From: Arthrobacter horti | GTDB lineage: Bacteria > Actinomycetota > Actinomycetes > Actinomycetales > Micrococcaceae | Assembly (NCBI RefSeq): GCF_030731045.1 | Contig: NZ_JAVALS010000001.1 | Coordinates: 372,001 to 436,000 of the forward strand | DNA: 64,000 nt | Direction: 5' to 3' | Shown: positions 8,446-16,945 of the stretch, piece after piece | Numbering within the stretch: the first letter of the stretch is position 1 | Layout: the number at the start of each line of letters is the position of its first letter | Made by a program: the position numbers and the translations under genes | Notes under the pieces: model-generated | What the model was told of the DNA's origin: nothing | The model's input: the letters and a program-made list of their open reading frames with translations, nothing else | The model's database searches: none

Positions 8446-9030
8446 TCAGCGCCGGCGCCCGGACAGCGAAGTCACGCCCTCGGGGAGGGCCGGCACGCCG
8501 GCGAAGGAACAGACCATGTCGGCCCAGGCTTCAAGATGATTGCGGACGCGGTGGTCGGCGGGGGTCCAGGACGCCCGGAGTTCGATGTCGATGGTGCTGC
8601 CGCGTTCGGCGAGCGTGCCGAATGAATCGGACAGGACCCGGGTGGCCGTGCCGCCGGCCGCGCGGTACTCCGCGCCGTGCTCCTGCAGCGCCTCCACGAG
8701 CCAGGTCCAGGCCACTCCGCCGAGCAGTTCATCGTTGCCGATCTCGGCGTCCATCTGAGCGCGGATGAACGTGACCACCCGGAAGTCGCCCCGCCACACC
8801 GCGGAGCCGGCTGGGTCATGCAGCAGGATGAACCGTCCGGTGGCCAGGTCGAGGCCGTCGATCCCGCTGCCGGGGATGGCGGGGATCTCGGCGCCCAGCG
8901 CGACGGCGAACGGGGCCAGGCGGGCCGGCGCCGGGATCTCCTCCAGGCGGAGCTCCGGGCGGCAGCGGGCGGACTTGAGGGAGGACAGTGCCCGGTGGAA
9001 GCCCGAAGGAAGCGGGGCATTGGCGTTCAC
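8446..9030 (-). CDS. DUF3000 domain-containing protein
   Basis: 194-residue soluble protein of the actinobacterial DUF3000 family, recognised from RPELRLEEIPAPARLAPFA near the N-terminus, FILLHDPAG.. VWRGDFRVVTF in the middle and the C-terminal RNHLEAWADMVCSFAGVP. Function unknown. The open frame runs far upstream into the threonine aldolase region, but the start is placed at GTG 9030: it is where family similarity begins and it lies six bases after a TATTCT -10 box, giving a leaderless message. It precedes the RNase D gene and may share its transcript. Confidence 0.85.
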   Translation of the reverse strand: MNANAPLPSGFHRALSSLKSARCRPELRLEEIPAPARLAPFAVALGAEIPAIPGSGIDGLDLATGRFILLHDPAGSAVWRGDFRVVTFIRAQMDAEIGNDELLGGVAWTWLVEALQEHGAEYRAAGGTATRVLSDSFGTLAERGSTIDIELRASWTPADHRVRNHLEAWADMVCSFAGVPALPEGVTSLSGRRR

Positions 9031-9036
9031 GGGATG

Positions 9037-9042
9037 AGAATA
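9037..9042 (-). promoter_or_regulatory. -10 element of leaderless DUF3000 transcript
   Basis: Minus-strand TATTCT is followed by six bases and GTG 9030. This supports the GTG start over any upstream start in the long open frame. Confidence 0.55.
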
Positions 9043-9112
9043 CTGCCGTGCGGGCGCGGCCCGGATGAGCCACGCCCGCAGGTGTCGGTTTTGGAATCCC
9101 GCCGTCCCCTGT

Positions 9113-10177
9113 TCAGGAGACCCGGCTGAGAAGTTCCTCGCGCAGGGCGGCGGCGAACGCGTCGACGTCGGCCTCGGTGGTGTCGAAGGAGCACATCCAG
9201 CGCACCTCGCGCCGCGCGGCGTCCCAGTCGTAGAACCGGAACTTCGCACGGACGGCGTCGGCCACGCCGTCGGGAAGGATCGCGAAGACGCCGTTGGACT
9301 GGGTCTCCTGCGTCAGCTCGACGCCCGGGAGGCCCTCGACTGCGGCGCGGAGCCGCTGCGCCATGGCGTTGGAGTGGCTCGCGGAGCGCAGCCAGAGATC
9401 ACCCTCCAGGAGGGCGATGAACTGGGCGGAGATGAAGCGCATCTTGGAGGCCAGCTGCATGTTCATCTTGCGCAGGTAGATCAGGCCCGGAGCGGCCTCC
9501 GGGTTCAGCGCCACCACGATCTCGCCCAGCATGAGGCCGTTCTTGGTGCCGCCGAAGGAGAGGATGTCCACGCCGGCATCGCGGGTGAAGGTCCGCAGCG
9601 GCACGCCCAGGCTTGCGGCGGCGTTCGCCAGGCGGGAACCGTCCATGTGCAGCTTCATGCCCTTGGCGTGCACGTGGTCCGCGATGGCACGGACCTCCTC
9701 CGGCGTGTAGACCGTGCCGAGTTCGGTGCTCTGGGTGATGGAGACGGCCAGCGGCTGGGCGCGGTGCTCGTCGCCGTAGCCCCAGGCTTCACGGTCGATC
9801 AGCTCGGGGGTGAGCTTACCGTTGTCCGTCGGCACGGAGAGGAGCTTGATACCGCCGATGCGCTCCGGGGCGCCGTTCTCATCGACGTTGATGTGGGCCG
9901 TGGTGGCGCACACCACGGCGCCCCAGCGGGGGAGCAAGGACTGCAGGGCCACCACATTGGCGCCCGTGCCGTTGAAGACCGGGAAGTACTCGATCCCGGT
10001 GCCGAAGTGGCTCTCCAGCACCTCGCCCAGGCGCGCGGTGTACTGGTCCTCGCCGTAGGCGATCTGGTGGCCGTGGTTGGCCTGGGTGATGGCTTCCAGG
10101 ACCTCCGGGTGGATGCCGGAGTAGTTGTCCGAGGCGAAGCCGCGGACGGCGGTGTCATGCAGGGGCGCGGTTGCCAT
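9113..10177 (-). CDS. low-specificity L-threonine aldolase family protein
   Basis: 354-residue PLP enzyme (fold type I, beta-eliminating lyase family) that cleaves L-threonine/allo-threonine to glycine and acetaldehyde. The PLP-binding Lys222 is in DILSFGGTKNGLM; the N-terminal FASDNYSGIHPEVLEAI and HMDGSRLANAAASLG blocks are characteristic. Length is typical. Start ATG 10177 has AGGAA about ten bases upstream. It lies 38 bp downstream of the SDR gene on the same strand, so the two may be co-transcribed. Could alternatively act on other beta-hydroxy amino acids. Confidence 0.9.
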   Translation of the reverse strand: MATAPLHDTAVRGFASDNYSGIHPEVLEAITQANHGHQIAYGEDQYTARLGEVLESHFGTGIEYFPVFNGTGANVVALQSLLPRWGAVVCATTAHINVDENGAPERIGGIKLLSVPTDNGKLTPELIDREAWGYGDEHRAQPLAVSITQSTELGTVYTPEEVRAIADHVHAKGMKLHMDGSRLANAAASLGVPLRTFTRDAGVDILSFGGTKNGLMLGEIVVALNPEAAPGLIYLRKMNMQLASKMRFISAQFIALLEGDLWLRSASHSNAMAQRLRAAVEGLPGVELTQETQSNGVFAILPDGVADAVRAKFRFYDWDAARREVRWMCSFDTTEADVDAFAAALREELLSRVS

Positions 10178-10215
10178 GAGGATTGCGTGTTCCTGTTCTC
10201 GAAGAGGTGCCGGGC

Positions 10216-10947
10216 TCAGGCCCAGGCGGGGAGGATGAGGCGGGCGCCGTTGATCTCGGCGGCGTCCTGGCCGAAGAGGTCCAGGGCGGCCTGGGCCAGC
10301 TGGGCGACGTCCGTATAGCCCGGGAACTTCCGCTCCGGGGCCGCGGCGCGCTGGGCGTCGTCCACGAGGGACTTCACAGCCAGGACGACGGCGGCGCCGG
10401 TAGCCGGGGTGCCGTCACCGGAGGCGGTCAGGAAGGCATCGGCGACGGACTGCGTCCAGGCTTCGGCGGCGGCCTTGGCGGCCGCGTAGTTGGCTCCCTT
10501 GGCGGTGGGCCGCTCGGCGACGGTGGAGCCCACCATGGCGAAGCGTCCGGCGGCGGAGGCCTGGAGGGCCGGAAGGAAGGCGCGGCTGGTGTTCCGGAGC
10601 GTGAGGACGGCCTGCCGGTGCAGGAAGTCCCAGTCCTCGTCGCTCTGGTCCAGCATCGAGGAGCCGCCCCGCCAGCCGCCCACCAGGTGCAGGACGCCGT
10701 CCACGCCGCCGGCCTCGGAGGTGACCTCTGCGGCCAAGCGCTGAACGGCGTCGTAGTCTGTCAGGTCGCAGACGAGGGGCGTGACGATCCGCCCTGACGC
10801 CTGAGAGGAGGCCGCCGCGGCGGCCTGGATGCGTTCCGGCGTCGAACCGATCGTGTAGACGCGGTGGCCGGCCTTGGAAAACGCCGTAGCGGCAGCAACC
10901 CCGGAAGGGCTGCTGCCGCCTGCGACGACAACGGTGAGGTTGTTCAT
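10216..10947 (-). CDS. short-chain dehydrogenase/reductase
   Basis: 243-residue SDR oxidoreductase. The Rossmann motif is degenerate but recognisable (VVVAGGSSPSGVAAATAF, residues 6-23, GxxxxSGxxxA instead of TGxxxGIG). The catalytic region has VGSTVAERPTAKGANYAAAKAA, giving Ser, Tyr (NYAAAKAA) and Lys in YxxxK spacing. Start ATG 10947 lies seven bases after a TAGACT -10 box. Substrate unknown; it reads in the same direction as the threonine aldolase gene. Confidence 0.85.
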   Translation of the reverse strand: MNNLTVVVAGGSSPSGVAAATAFSKAGHRVYTIGSTPERIQAAAAASSQASGRIVTPLVCDLTDYDAVQRLAAEVTSEAGGVDGVLHLVGGWRGGSSMLDQSDEDWDFLHRQAVLTLRNTSRAFLPALQASAAGRFAMVGSTVAERPTAKGANYAAAKAAAEAWTQSVADAFLTASGDGTPATGAAVVLAVKSLVDDAQRAAAPERKFPGYTDVAQLAQAALDLFGQDAAEINGARLILPAWA

Positions 10948-10954
10948 GGTGTCG

Positions 10955-10960
10955 AGTCTA
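10955..10960 (-). promoter_or_regulatory. -10 element of leaderless SDR transcript
   Basis: Minus-strand TAGACT, seven bases before ATG 10947, no Shine-Dalgarno. Confidence 0.6.
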
Positions 10961-10972
10961 GATCCCGCGGAC

Positions 10973-12343
10973 TCAGGCCAGGGCCGTGGCGCCGGTGATG
11001 CCGGCGGTGGACTCGATCACGGTGCGCATCTTCTTCTCGAGGGCCTCGAAGAACATGGAGAGCGGGAATTCGTCGTCCATGACCTGGTCGGTGATCTCGC
11101 GGGGAGTGCCGTGCAGCGGCAGGGCGTCGGGGCCCTTGGCCCACACGGAGGCGGGGTGCGGGGTCACGGTGGCGGAGATCATCTGATAGGCGGCGATCCA
11201 GTGCGCCACCTTGGGACGGTCGATGGAGCGCCAGTAAAGCTCTTCGATCTGCTCGCCGAGGGCGACGACGACGTCGGCGACGTTGTCCCATTCGATGCTC
11301 ATCTTGCCGTCGGTCCAGTGCAGCACGCGGTGCTGGTGCATCCACGCGAAGAGCAGCTGGCCGCCCAGGCCGTCGTAGTTGCGGACGCGGGAGCCGGTGA
11401 TGGAGAAGCGGAAGATCCGGTCGAAGATGACCGCGTACTGCACGAGCTTGGCGTGCTTGCGGGCCTCGGGGCTGGCGTTCTCATCCTTCTCGACCAGGAC
11501 GGACTCGCGGAAGGCGGTCAGGTCGCAGCGGAGCTCCTCGAGGGAGTAGAGGAAGAAGGGCATGCGCTGCTTGATCATGAACGGGTCGAAGGGCAGGTCG
11601 CCTCGCATGTGGGTGCGGTCGTGGATGAGGTCCCACATGATGAAGGCCTCCTGGGTCAGCTGCTGGTCCTCGATCAGCTCGGCGGCGTCCTCGGGGAGGT
11701 CCAGGGAGGTGATCTCGGCGGCGGCCTTCAGGACACGGCGGAAGCGGGCGGCCTCGCGGTCCTGGAAGATGGCGCCCCAGGTGAAGGCCGGGGTCTCACG
11801 CACGGCCACGGACTCCGGGAAGAGCACGGCGGAGTTGGTGTCGTAGCCGGCCGTGAAGTCGACGAAGCTCAGCGGGACGAAGAGCTTGTTGGAGTAGGCG
11901 CCGGCTTCCAGCTCGGAGATGAATTCGGGCCAGAGGACATCCACCAGCACGGCCTCCAGCAGGCGCTGGGTGCTGCCGTTCTGGGTGTACATGGGGAAGA
12001 CCACCAGGTGCTGGAGGCCGTCGATACGGTGCTCCTGCGGCTGGAACGCCTGCAGGGAGTCGAGGAAGTCGGGTTCTTCGAAGCCGCCGTCCGCCCAGCG
12101 CTGCAGGTCCGCCTGCAGCAGGCGGAGGTACTCGGCGTCGTGCGGGAAATGCGGGGCCAGCTCGGCGACGGCGGCGATGACGACGGCGACCTTCTCGGCG
12201 GCGGCGGGGTGGTTCGCGGCGTCCTCGATGGCGCCGTTCTTGGACTGGAACGGCTGGACACCGCTCGCGGCCTCCTTGAGGCGAACCCAGGCGGGGTGCT
12301 CCGCGGTGACGCGGATTCCGGTCTCAACGGTGGTGGCGGTCAT
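10973..12343 (-). CDS. DUF6421 family protein
   Basis: 456-residue soluble protein of the DUF6421 family, seen in Micrococcaceae and streptomycetes; function unknown. No signal peptide or membrane span; a conserved histidine/aromatic-rich core (MWDLIHDRTHMRGDLPFDPFMIKQ and QLLFAWMHQHRVLHW) suggests a metal- or cofactor-binding enzyme, which is inference. Start ATG 12343 has AAGGAG six bases upstream; the open frame extends 35 codons further upstream through the AT-rich promoter region and should not be used. Convergently followed by nothing; it sits just upstream of the SDR gene with a 25-bp gap. Confidence 0.8.
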   Translation of the reverse strand: MTATTVETGIRVTAEHPAWVRLKEAASGVQPFQSKNGAIEDAANHPAAAEKVAVVIAAVAELAPHFPHDAEYLRLLQADLQRWADGGFEEPDFLDSLQAFQPQEHRIDGLQHLVVFPMYTQNGSTQRLLEAVLVDVLWPEFISELEAGAYSNKLFVPLSFVDFTAGYDTNSAVLFPESVAVRETPAFTWGAIFQDREAARFRRVLKAAAEITSLDLPEDAAELIEDQQLTQEAFIMWDLIHDRTHMRGDLPFDPFMIKQRMPFFLYSLEELRCDLTAFRESVLVEKDENASPEARKHAKLVQYAVIFDRIFRFSITGSRVRNYDGLGGQLLFAWMHQHRVLHWTDGKMSIEWDNVADVVVALGEQIEELYWRSIDRPKVAHWIAAYQMISATVTPHPASVWAKGPDALPLHGTPREITDQVMDDEFPLSMFFEALEKKMRTVIESTAGITGATALA

Positions 12344-12477
12344 GGCCTGCTCCTTGTGCATCAGAGCCCTTGCGGGCGACATCCGTCTCCTGACGGGGAT
12401 CGATGTGATCCCCGTCATGAACTCTGGTTTCAGATTACCCGTGAGCAATCATGTCTGATGCAAAAATCTCTCATGAA

Positions 12478-12492
12478 TAAGAGACTCTTATG
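12478..12492. promoter_or_regulatory. ATAAGAG-A-CTCTTAT palindrome upstream of DUF6421
   Basis: Perfect 15-bp inverted repeat in the AT-rich 144-bp region between the DUF6421 start and the msrB stop; it overlaps the msrB stop codon. The same spacer holds TCTCTCATGAATAAGAG and CATG-flanked motifs. Candidate operator for the DUF6421 gene. Confidence 0.4.
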
Positions 12493-12919
12493 CTTGCTGG
12501 TCCTCCGCGGGCCGCAGACGCAAGGAGACGGAATTGATGCAGAAACGCTGGTCCGTGGGAGTGTCGTAACCCTCGCCCTCGAAGACGTGTCCCAGGTGGG
12601 AATCACACGCCGCGCACCGTACTTCGACGCGCTCCATTCCCAGGGTGCTGTCCTTCAGATAGCGCACGCGCCCCTCGGCCAGGGGCGCGAAGAAGGACGG
12701 CCAGCCGCAGTGGGAGTCGAACTTCTCCCGGCTGGTGAAGAGCTCGGCGCCGCAGGCGCGGCAGGCGTACACGCCCTCCTGATGGCTGTCCCAGTACTCG
12801 CCGGTGTAGGCCCGTTCGGTGCCTGCCTGGCGGAGGACGTGGTACTCCTCCTGGGAGAGCTCCTGCCGCCACTGCTCGTCGCTCTTGATGACGTCGCTGC
12901 CGCTGCCGGGTCGGTTCAT
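12488..12919 (-). CDS. msrB: peptide-methionine (R)-S-oxide reductase MsrB
   Basis: 143-residue repair enzyme that reduces methionine-R-sulfoxide in proteins. Zinc-binding CxxC pairs are Cys53/Cys56 (CRACG) and Cys102/Cys105 (CAACDSHLGHVF); catalytic Cys127 is in RFCINSVSL. HCGWPSFF is also diagnostic. Full length for the family with no msrA fusion. Start ATG 12919 is preceded by AAGGAG on the minus strand about seven bases away. Reads away from the unknown 164-aa gene 43 bp upstream and could share its transcript. Confidence 0.95.
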   Translation of the reverse strand: MNRPGSGSDVIKSDEQWRQELSQEEYHVLRQAGTERAYTGEYWDSHQEGVYACRACGAELFTSREKFDSHCGWPSFFAPLAEGRVRYLKDSTLGMERVEVRCAACDSHLGHVFEGEGYDTPTDQRFCINSVSLRLRPAEDQQA

Positions 12920-12962
12920 GGTCAGACTCCTTCGATCGATACGGGTCCTGAGTGCTTAACGC

Positions 12963-13457
12963 TCAGGAGTCCCCGATGAATCCCGAGCCCGCGTAGAGGT
13001 GCAGGACGGGCAGGCCCAGGGCGTTCTGGGCCTTGCTCGCCAGATCGGTGTGGAAGGTGTCCAGCAGGGCGTGCGGGCGGGTGAACACGACAGCCTGTTC
13101 CGCCCCGATCTCCCGGACCGCGTCCACGAGGGCCTGCACGGAGGATCCCTCGTCCACCACGGATCCCTCGATGCCCGCGAAGAGACCTTCCAGCGACTTC
13201 AGGGACTCGGCCAGGACGGCTTCGGCGTCATGGCGCGCAGCGTCGGCGTCGGGAGCGGGGGTGGCGAACTCCTTGAACGCCTCCGCGAACTCCAGAAGTG
13301 AGAGGTGCTCCACGAAGTCCACCAGGAGGTGACGCTGCGTGTCCGCCTGCACCAGGAGCCGGGCCGAGTACTGGCCGCCGTCCAGCAGCTCGGAGAGCGT
13401 CGCGCGATCGGCGCCTGCCAGGGTGGTCTCCGTCAGAATGACGATGGGCTGAGTCAT
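12963..13457 (-). CDS. hypothetical protein
   Basis: 164-residue acidic soluble protein, not assigned to a named family. It shows an N-terminal beta-strand (PIVILTETT), a helical middle rich in Ala/Glu, and a C-terminal alpha/beta unit (AEQAVVFTRPHAL...ALGLPVLHLYAGSG) that looks like a Rossmann-like or universal-stress-like half-fold; this is impression only. The start at ATG 13457 lies seven bases after a TACCCT -10 box; the frame stays open upstream for 49 codons but that region overlaps the divergent hydrolase. Divergent with the alpha/beta hydrolase. Confidence 0.7.
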   Translation of the reverse strand: MTQPIVILTETTLAGADRATLSELLDGGQYSARLLVQADTQRHLLVDFVEHLSLLEFAEAFKEFATPAPDADAARHDAEAVLAESLKSLEGLFAGIEGSVVDEGSSVQALVDAVREIGAEQAVVFTRPHALLDTFHTDLASKAQNALGLPVLHLYAGSGFIGDS

Positions 13458-13464
13458 GGGACTA

Positions 13465-13470
13465 AGGGTA
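13465..13470 (-). promoter_or_regulatory. -10 element of leaderless transcript for the 164-aa gene
   Basis: Minus-strand TACCCT seven bases before ATG 13457; no ribosome binding site. Confidence 0.5.
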
Positions 13471-13516
13471 ATGCTGTTGGAGCGATTTGAGCCTCCGCCA
13501 TATGACAATAAGAACC

Positions 13517-14788
13517 ATGGAGCAGCAGAACAGCACCGCACGTGGCCCGGGTTTCCTGAGGATCGCTGGCCTGGGCGCCGCGACCGCTCTGGCCTGCACG
13601 GCACTCCTTGGCGCGGGCAGCTCCGCCCTGGCCGCCTACTTCGCCCGCCGCATCATCACCCCGGACCGGATCAAGACGGAAGAGGATGAACTCCTGGCGG
13701 TGGTCCGGGGGCCGGAAGGTCTGGAAGGGATCTTCCGTGCGACACCGGAGACCACCGTGGACGGCGTCTACAGTTTCCACTTCAACGGGGGAGCCGGGCA
13801 CGCCCGCATCGGGGCCATCACCTCCTACTCCCCCCTGGAGGGGACGGTGCAGCGGCGCATCGAGGCGGTGTACTCGGGTGACATCCACCACGTGCGCTGG
13901 GGCCGCTGGGGAGGCGCGACGTACTCTGACCCGGGGGGCCTGGGGCTGGAGTTCCAGGAGGTCACCCTCGAATCCGACATCGGCGCTTTCCCGGCCTGGC
14001 TGGTCCCGGCACCTGTGGAGCCGGACGGCGGACGCCGGAGCAGGCATGCCGCCGGTGCCGCGCAGCAGGTGTGGGCGGTCATGGTGCACGGGCGCGGTGC
14101 CACCAGGCTGGAAGGGCTGCGGGCTCTCCCCGTGGCGCAGGAACTGGGGCTGACCAGTCTCCTGATCTCCTACCGCAACGACGGCGAGGCCCCCATCGCG
14201 GACGCTGGCCGGTACGGACTGGGGTCCACCGAGTGGCGGGAAGCCGAAGCGGCGATCGCCTATGCGCTGGAGAACGGGGCCACGGACGTGGTGCTTTTCG
14301 GCTGGTCGATGGGAGGGGCGGTGTCGTTGCAGGCCGCCGATCTGAGCCGCAACCGGCACGCCATCCGGGCTCTTGTCCTGGACGCCCCGGTGATCGACTG
14401 GGTGGACGTCCTGGCCTTCCAGGCCCGGCTGAACAAGATCCCCGCAGGGGTGGGCCGTTACGGTCAGCTCATGCTGACCCACCCGCTCGGGCGCCGTCTC
14501 ACCGGGCTTTCCGCGCCGGTGGATCTGAAGTCGATGGACTGGGTGAGCCGCGCCGTCGAACTCCGGACGCCGGCTCTGATCATGCACAGTCTCGACGACG
14601 ACTTCGTTCCCCCCGGCCCGGCGGAGCGCCTGGCCGACCGCAATCCCGGGATGGTGGATTTCGTCCCGTTCCACAAAGCCCGGCACACCAAGGAGTGGAA
14701 TGTGGACCGGGAGCGCTGGGAGGTCACGGTGCGCGACTGGCTGAGCTCGCAGCTGGAGGAACGCGCGACGCCGGGAGCCGCTCACTGA
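13517..14788 (+). CDS. membrane-anchored alpha/beta hydrolase
   Basis: 423-residue protein with a basic N-terminus and one hydrophobic segment near residues 15-40 (IAGLGAATALACTALLGAGSSALAAYF), a signal anchor. The C-terminal two thirds are an alpha/beta hydrolase: oxyanion region VMVHGRGATRLEG, nucleophile elbow GWSMGG, acid in HSLDDDFVP and the catalytic His in KARHTKEW. Likely an extracytoplasmic esterase or peptidase of the S9/BAAT-like kind; substrate unknown. Start at ATG 13517 (MEQQN) is preferred over in-frame ATG at 13502 or 13487 because the signal-anchor then has a normal length; this is uncertain. Confidence 0.85.
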   Translation: MEQQNSTARGPGFLRIAGLGAATALACTALLGAGSSALAAYFARRIITPDRIKTEEDELLAVVRGPEGLEGIFRATPETTVDGVYSFHFNGGAGHARIGAITSYSPLEGTVQRRIEAVYSGDIHHVRWGRWGGATYSDPGGLGLEFQEVTLESDIGAFPAWLVPAPVEPDGGRRSRHAAGAAQQVWAVMVHGRGATRLEGLRALPVAQELGLTSLLISYRNDGEAPIADAGRYGLGSTEWREAEAAIAYALENGATDVVLFGWSMGGAVSLQAADLSRNRHAIRALVLDAPVIDWVDVLAFQARLNKIPAGVGRYGQLMLTHPLGRRLTGLSAPVDLKSMDWVSRAVELRTPALIMHSLDDDFVPPGPAERLADRNPGMVDFVPFHKARHTKEWNVDRERWEVTVRDWLSSQLEERATPGAAH

Positions 14789-14799
14789 GGCGCCTCGGC

Positions 14800-15291
14800 T
14801 CAGGCTCTGATGGGCGCAGTCGCGGCGCCGGTCAGCCGGATGAGGTCCTCCGGCGCGAGTTCGACGTCGAGCCCTCGCCGCCCACCGGAGACCAGAACGG
14901 TCGCGTGCCGCAGTGCGGAGTCGTCCAGGACGGTGGGCGAGTGCTGGCGCTGTCCGAGGGGTGAGATGCCGCCGAGGACATATCCCGTGCGGCGCTGGGC
15001 GGCCGCCGGATCCGCCATCTGCGCTTTCTTGTGCCCGAGCGCGGCGGCGATCGCCTTGAGATCCAGGGTGCCGTCCACCGGCACGATCCCGACCGCCAGC
15101 CCGTCCGGCAACTGGACCATCAGCGTCTTGAAGACCCGTTCCGGGGCGAAGCCCAGAGCCTCCGCCGCCTCCATCCCGAAGTTCTGGTTCCGGGGGTCGT
15201 GCTCATAGGAGTGCAGGGTGAACGGAACCCCCGCCTCCTCGAGGGCGAGGGTGGCGGGGGTCCCGGTGGCGTGCTTCTTCTTGCCGGCCAC
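14800..15291 (-). CDS. ybaK: Cys-tRNA(Pro)/prolyl-tRNA deacylase YbaK-type
   Basis: 163-residue aminoacyl-tRNA editing protein of the YbaK/ProX family that hydrolyses Cys-tRNA(Pro). Diagnostic blocks are the N-terminal ATLALEEAGVPFTLHSYEHD, ERVFKTLMVQL, the Lys in AALGHKKAQMAD and the GYVLGGISPLGQ loop. Start is GTG 15291, three bases after the sufE stop codon, so it is expected to be translated from the sufE message. Converges with the alpha/beta hydrolase. Confidence 0.92.
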   Translation of the reverse strand: MAGKKKHATGTPATLALEEAGVPFTLHSYEHDPRNQNFGMEAAEALGFAPERVFKTLMVQLPDGLAVGIVPVDGTLDLKAIAAALGHKKAQMADPAAAQRRTGYVLGGISPLGQRQHSPTVLDDSALRHATVLVSGGRRGLDVELAPEDLIRLTGAATAPIRA

Positions 15292-15294
15292 GGA

Positions 15295-15762
15295 TCAGGA
15301 CGGTACGGCGGCGCTCGTCTGGGCGACGTATGCGCCGACCTTCCGCTTGATCCGGCCCAGCATGGCCGTCATGCCGCGCATCCGCAGCGGCGAGACGGCG
15401 CGGGTCAGGCCCAGCAGCTCCGGCATGTCGTCCGGGACCGCCAGGATCTCCGCGGCGGAGAGCCCGTTGAGCCCCTCGCGCAGCACACCCGCGAAGCCGC
15501 GGGTCGTGGGGGCCTCCGGTGGCGCCTGGAAGAACAGGTCGATCCTCGCCTCGGCGCCGCGGCCCTGCCCCTCGATGGTCAGGAACAGCGGGGACTGGCA
15601 CTCGACGACCTGCTCCAGGAGCTCCGGGTGATCCGTGAGCCGTTCCGGCAGGGCGGGGAGCCCCTGGGAGAACTCCAGCAGCAGCTGCAGGCGGTCACGT
15701 TCACCGAGGGCCTGGAAGTCCTCGACGATCTCGGCCAGGGCGGTGGGAAGCTGGGTGGTCAT
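15295..15762 (-). CDS. SufE family Fe-S assembly / sulfur acceptor protein
   Basis: 155-residue SufE-like protein which accepts persulfide sulfur from a cysteine desulfurase. The acceptor Cys55 is in QVVECQSPLFL, matching the family VxxCQSxV motif; the fold ends with LGLTRAVSPLRMRGMTAML. Typical length. It lies 42 bp downstream of the sulfurtransferase gene on the same strand, which is consistent with a sulfur-trafficking pair. Start ATG 15762 follows a TAGAAT -10 box by eight bases; a TTG three codons earlier is less likely. Confidence 0.92.
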   Translation of the reverse strand: MTTQLPTALAEIVEDFQALGERDRLQLLLEFSQGLPALPERLTDHPELLEQVVECQSPLFLTIEGQGRGAEARIDLFFQAPPEAPTTRGFAGVLREGLNGLSAAEILAVPDDMPELLGLTRAVSPLRMRGMTAMLGRIKRKVGAYVAQTSAAVPS

Positions 15763-15770
15763 GGGCAACA

Positions 15771-15776
15771 ATTCTA
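15771..15776 (-). promoter_or_regulatory. -10 element of near-leaderless sufE transcript
   Basis: Minus-strand TAGAAT eight bases before ATG 15762, no ribosome binding site, so sufE-ybaK can be transcribed apart from the sulfurtransferase gene. Confidence 0.5.
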
Positions 15777-15804
15777 CGCGGTCTGAACTCTTGGACGGTT
15801 CCGG

Positions 15805-16722
15805 TCAGAAGCCCGCGGGGACCTCGCCACGCTCGGTGCCCTTGACGATCGGGACGCGCACGGCGTTGCCCCATTCGGTCCAGGAACCGTCGTAGTTGCG
15901 GACGTTCTCGAAGCCCAGCAGATACTTCAGGGCGAACCAGGTGTGGCTGGAACGCTCACCGATACGGCAGTAGGCGATCACCTCGTCGCCCTCGGACAGG
16001 CCGGCCTCGCCACGGTAGATGGAGTCCAGCTCGTCACGGCTGCGGAAGCTGCCGTCTTCGGCCGCGGCACGGGCCCACGGCACGGAGGCGGCGGTGGGGA
16101 TGTGTCCGCCACGCAGGGCACCCTCCTCCGGGTACGCCGGCATGTGGGTGCGGGCTCCGCTGTACTCCTCGGGGGAACGGACATCGATGAGCGGCTTGCC
16201 GAGGTGGGCGAGCACGTCCTCCTTGTAGGCGCGGATGGGGGCGTCCTCGCGCTCGACGACGGGGTACTCGCCTGCTGCGGGTGCCGGTACCTCGGTGACG
16301 AGCTCGCGTCCTTCCGCGATCCACTTGTCGCGGCCGCCGTCCAGCAGACGGACATCCTCGTGGCCGAACAGGGTGAAGACCCAGAGGGCGTACGCGGCCC
16401 ACCAGTTCGACTTGTCACCGTAGATCACCACGGTGCTGTCACGGGAGATGCCCTTGGACGCGGCCAGGGCGGCGAACGCGGCACCGTCCACATAGTCGCG
16501 GGTCACTTCGTCATTGAGGTCCGTGTGCCAGTCGATCTTCACGGCTCCCGGGACGTGGCCGGTCTCGTAGAGCAGGACGTCCTCATCGGATTCGACCACC
16601 ACAAGGCGGCCGTCGCGCACGTCGCCGTCGGCGATGCGCTCGGCGAGCCACTCGGTGGAGACGAGACGCTCGGGGTGGGCATAGGCGGAGAACTTGGTGT
16701 TCTCCTCGGGGGCGATGCTCAT
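15805..16722 (-). CDS. thiosulfate/3-mercaptopyruvate sulfurtransferase (tandem rhodanese)
   Basis: 305-residue protein with two rhodanese domains. The N-terminal inactive domain (residues 20-145) includes [14 protein letters not shown] and VVIYGD where the Cys is replaced by Gly-Asp. The C-terminal domain (165-300) has the active Cys252 in [17 protein letters not shown]. CRxGxRS/T loop composition (CRIGER) suggests thiosulfate rather than mercaptopyruvate as donor, as inference. Full length. Upstream is a 223-bp divergent region shared with zapE. Confidence 0.92.
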   Translation of the reverse strand: MSIAPEENTKFSAYAHPERLVSTEWLAERIADGDVRDGRLVVVESDEDVLLYETGHVPGAVKIDWHTDLNDEVTRDYVDGAAFAALAASKGISRDSTVVIYGDKSNWWAAYALWVFTLFGHEDVRLLDGGRDKWIAEGRELVTEVPAPAAGEYPVVEREDAPIRAYKEDVLAHLGKPLIDVRSPEEYSGARTHMPAYPEEGALRGGHIPTAASVPWARAAAEDGSFRSRDELDSIYRGEAGLSEGDEVIAYCRIGERSSHTWFALKYLLGFENVRNYDGSWTEWGNAVRVPIVKGTERGEVPAGF

Positions 16723-16906
16723 GGGTCAGCCCTGCTTTCTTCTGGGACCGGGGACAGGCGCTCACCGTCAGGTGCGCCGCTGACTCCACCTTAACCACCT
16801 GGGCCGCGGGCGGGAGGTGAGTGTTCACATGGGGAAACACAGCGCCGTCGTGGTTGATTCCCTGATCTGGCGCCCGACGGCGGACGGCTGGGGTGCGCAG
16901 GCCCGG

Positions 16907-16912
16907 TATCCT
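16907..16912 (+). promoter_or_regulatory. -10 element for zapE
   Basis: TATCCT 34 bp upstream of ATG 16946, inside the 223-bp region between the divergent sulfurtransferase and zapE genes. No clear -35 hexamer at the right distance. Confidence 0.35.
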
Positions 16913-16945
16913 AAGCTGGGCGGCCGGGGACCCTGCCGCGATGCC

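Noticed and set aside
10874..12979. 701-codon plus-strand frame
   Set aside because: Antisense to DUF6421, SDR and msrB; composition is typical of a shadow frame.
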